NCBI GenBank assembly: GCA_007130345.1
Contig: SLSP01000083.1
Span: 1 to 5,093 of the forward strand
Length of the DNA: 5,093 nt
Direction of reading: 5' to 3'
Source of the DNA: Thermoflexales bacterium
Lineage (GTDB): Bacteria; Chloroflexota; Anaerolineae; B4-G1; SLSP01
Shown here: piece after piece, positions 3,843 through 5,093 of the stretch
Layout of the letters: the number at the start of each line of letters is the position of its first letter
Position numbering within the stretch: the stretch's first letter is position 1
Program-made: the position numbers and the translations under genes
Notes under the pieces: generated by a model
What the model saw: the letters and a program-made list of their open reading frames with translations, nothing else
What the model was told of the DNA's origin: nothing
Database searches by the model: none

Positions 3843-5093
3843 ATGACCCAACCCCTGCCGTTGCTCATCGGCCAATCGGATTTTAAGGCGTTCCGCGAGT
3901 TCGGCGCGTATTATGTGGACAAGAGCCTGTTCATTCAGGAAGTCCTGGACTCGGCGTTCAACGTGCTGCTGTTGCCGCGTCCCCGCCGCTTTGGGAAGAC
4001 GCTCAACTTGAGTATGTTGCGCTACTTCTTCGAGCGGCACGAGCCGGGCCACGGCGACCTGTTCGCCGGGCTGGCGATAGCCGACACGCCGCACTTCGCG
4101 CAGCACCAGGGCCGCTATCCCGTGATTTATCTCACGTTTAAGGACATCAAGAGTCGAGATTGGGAGGGGTGTCTGGAAGCCCTCCAATTTGTCTTGCGCG
4201 AAGTCTACACGCAACATCGCCACATACTGGACGACCCCGCCCTGTATCCCGAAGAGAAGCAGTACGTCCAAAGTATTCTGAATGGTGAGGCGAACAAGAC
4301 CGCTTACGAACCCGCGCTCAAGAAATTAAGCGAGTTGTTGCACCGCGTTCACGGCGAGAAGGTGGTCATCTTGCTGGATGAGTACGACACGCCGATTCTG
4401 GCCGGGTATCTGCACGATTACTACGAGGAAGTGCTCAACTTCACCCGCAACCTGTTGAGCGGCGGCCTGAAGGACAATCCTTATCTGTTGAAAGGCGTGG
4501 TGACGGGCATCCAGCGCGTCGCTAAAGAGTCCATCTTTTCCAGCCTCAACAATTTGGGTGTCTACACATTGATGCAGACCAAATTTAACACGGTTTTTGG
4601 CTTTACCGATGCTGAAGTGCGAACCCTATTAGACGCTTACGGTATGCGTGATAATTATGCGGAAGTGTCTCACTGGTACAACGGCTACCGCTTTGGCGGG
4701 GAAGTGATTTATAACCCTTGGTCTGTCGCCAACTATGTCGAAAACCGGGAAGGTGGTAAAGCCTACTGGCTGAACACCGGCGGGATGGAACTCATCGAGC
4801 GTTTGGTGACGCGCGGCGGGAAGGAGTTGCGCGGCGAGCTGGACGACTTGCTCGCCGGCCGCGCCATCGTCCGCCCCGTGTACGACAGCATCGTGCTGCG
4901 CGACCTCGACCGCCGCGATGACCTGCTGTGGAGCTTTCTGCTCTTCAGCGGCTACTTGAATTACGTCGCGCTCACCGCGCGTTGGAACTGGTACGAGTTG
5001 ACCATCCCCAACCAGGAGTTGCGGGCCGTCTACGTTGACCTCGTCGACCGGTGGTTCCGCGAAAAAGTGGACTTGACGCAACTTGAGTCGATG
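3843..5093 (+). CDS. AAA-ATPase-like / DUF1703 (PD-(D/E)XK nuclease family) protein, 3' end outside window
   Basis: The frame is open from ATG 3843 to the right edge, giving 417 residues of a family usually about 500-600 aa. Family signatures (AAA-ATPase_like, PF09820, from memory) are the N-terminal FREFGAYYVDKSLFI (17-31), the shortened Walker A RPRRFGKT (46-53) followed by LNLSMLRYFF, the Walker B VVILLDEYDTPI (174-185), VVTGIQRVAKESIFSSLNNL (219-238), and WYNGYRFGGEVIYNPWSVAN (278-297) with YWLNTGG (308-314). The C-terminal DUF1703 nuclease-like domain, where the PD-(D/E)XK residues would be, is largely beyond the window, so catalytic integrity cannot be judged. The family is common as many paralogs in Bacteroidetes, Clostridia and Chloroflexota. 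Its cellular role is not settled; association with defence or mobile DNA is suspected. It lies 15 bp after jetA with its own strong ribosome-binding site. Its middle (about 4500-4770) is visibly less GC-rich than jetA, hinting at separate origin or recombination. Confidence 0.9.
   Translation, partial: MTQPLPLLIGQSDFKAFREFGAYYVDKSLFIQEVLDSAFNVLLLPRPRRFGKTLNLSMLRYFFERHEPGHGDLFAGLAIADTPHFAQHQGRYPVIYLTFKDIKSRDWEGCLEALQFVLREVYTQHRHILDDPALYPEEKQYVQSILNGEANKTAYEPALKKLSELLHRVHGEKVVILLDEYDTPILAGYLHDYYEEVLNFTRNLLSGGLKDNPYLLKGVVTGIQRVAKESIFSSLNNLGVYTLMQTKFNTVFGFTDAEVRTLLDAYGMRDNYAEVSHWYNGYRFGGEVIYNPWSVANYVENREGGKAYWLNTGGMELIERLVTRGGKELRGELDDLLAGRAIVRPVYDSIVLRDLDRRDDLLWSFLLFSGYLNYVALTARWNWYELTIPNQELRAVYVDLVDRWFREKVDLTQLESM

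Noticed and set aside
2301..4271. 656-aa open frame on the minus strand antisense to jetA and the AAA-like gene
   Set aside because: This is a frame shadow of GC-rich coding DNA. It has no ribosome-binding site or recognisable domain, and it opposes two well-supported genes.
4629..5081. 150-aa minus-strand frame within the AAA-like/DUF1703 gene
   Set aside because: It is antisense to a gene with strong family motifs and has no ribosome-binding site or recognisable domain.

Overview
The window looks like a high-GC bacterial chromosome. Chloroflexota (Anaerolineae-like) is my best guess. It rests on the GC-rich coding style, the toast-rack protein, the (G)TGAAACGTCAA-type intergenic repeats, the SOS-box type and the AAA-like/DUF1703 gene, not on a marker gene. 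Start codons have good Shine-Dalgarno sequences, and two near-consensus sigma-70-type promoters are visible.

Layout. (1) Bases 1-577, plus strand: the C-terminal half of a GcvT-family aminomethyltransferase, cut by the left edge and closed by a textbook intrinsic terminator (592-620). (2) Bases 672-1882, minus strand: two genes in the order toast-rack protein (932-1882), then a 66-aa Cys-containing membrane protein (672-872). They converge on gcvT and are probably co-transcribed from one strong promoter (1926-1954). (3) Bases 1883-2157: an AT-rich divergent control region with two strong promoters facing away from each other, a repeat/hairpin element, a palindrome over the minus-strand -35 box, and a LexA/SOS-like GAAC-N4-GTTC site just downstream of the plus-strand -10 box. 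(4) Bases 2158-5093, plus strand: a tight operon of an 81-aa Cro/C1-type HTH regulator, a 475-aa JetA-like (Wadjet kleisin) protein and an AAA-ATPase-like/DUF1703 protein whose end lies beyond the window.

The most interesting part is the right half. JetA is the MukF-like kleisin of Wadjet, an SMC-complex system (JetABCD) that recognises and cleaves circular plasmid DNA. Here jetA is translationally coupled to a small HTH regulator, sits behind a possible SOS operator, and is followed after 15 bp by an AAA-ATPase/nuclease-family gene rather than by jetB. Either the Wadjet operon carries an inserted accessory gene and jetBCD lie beyond the right edge, or this is an unusual or decayed arrangement. 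The window cannot decide between these.
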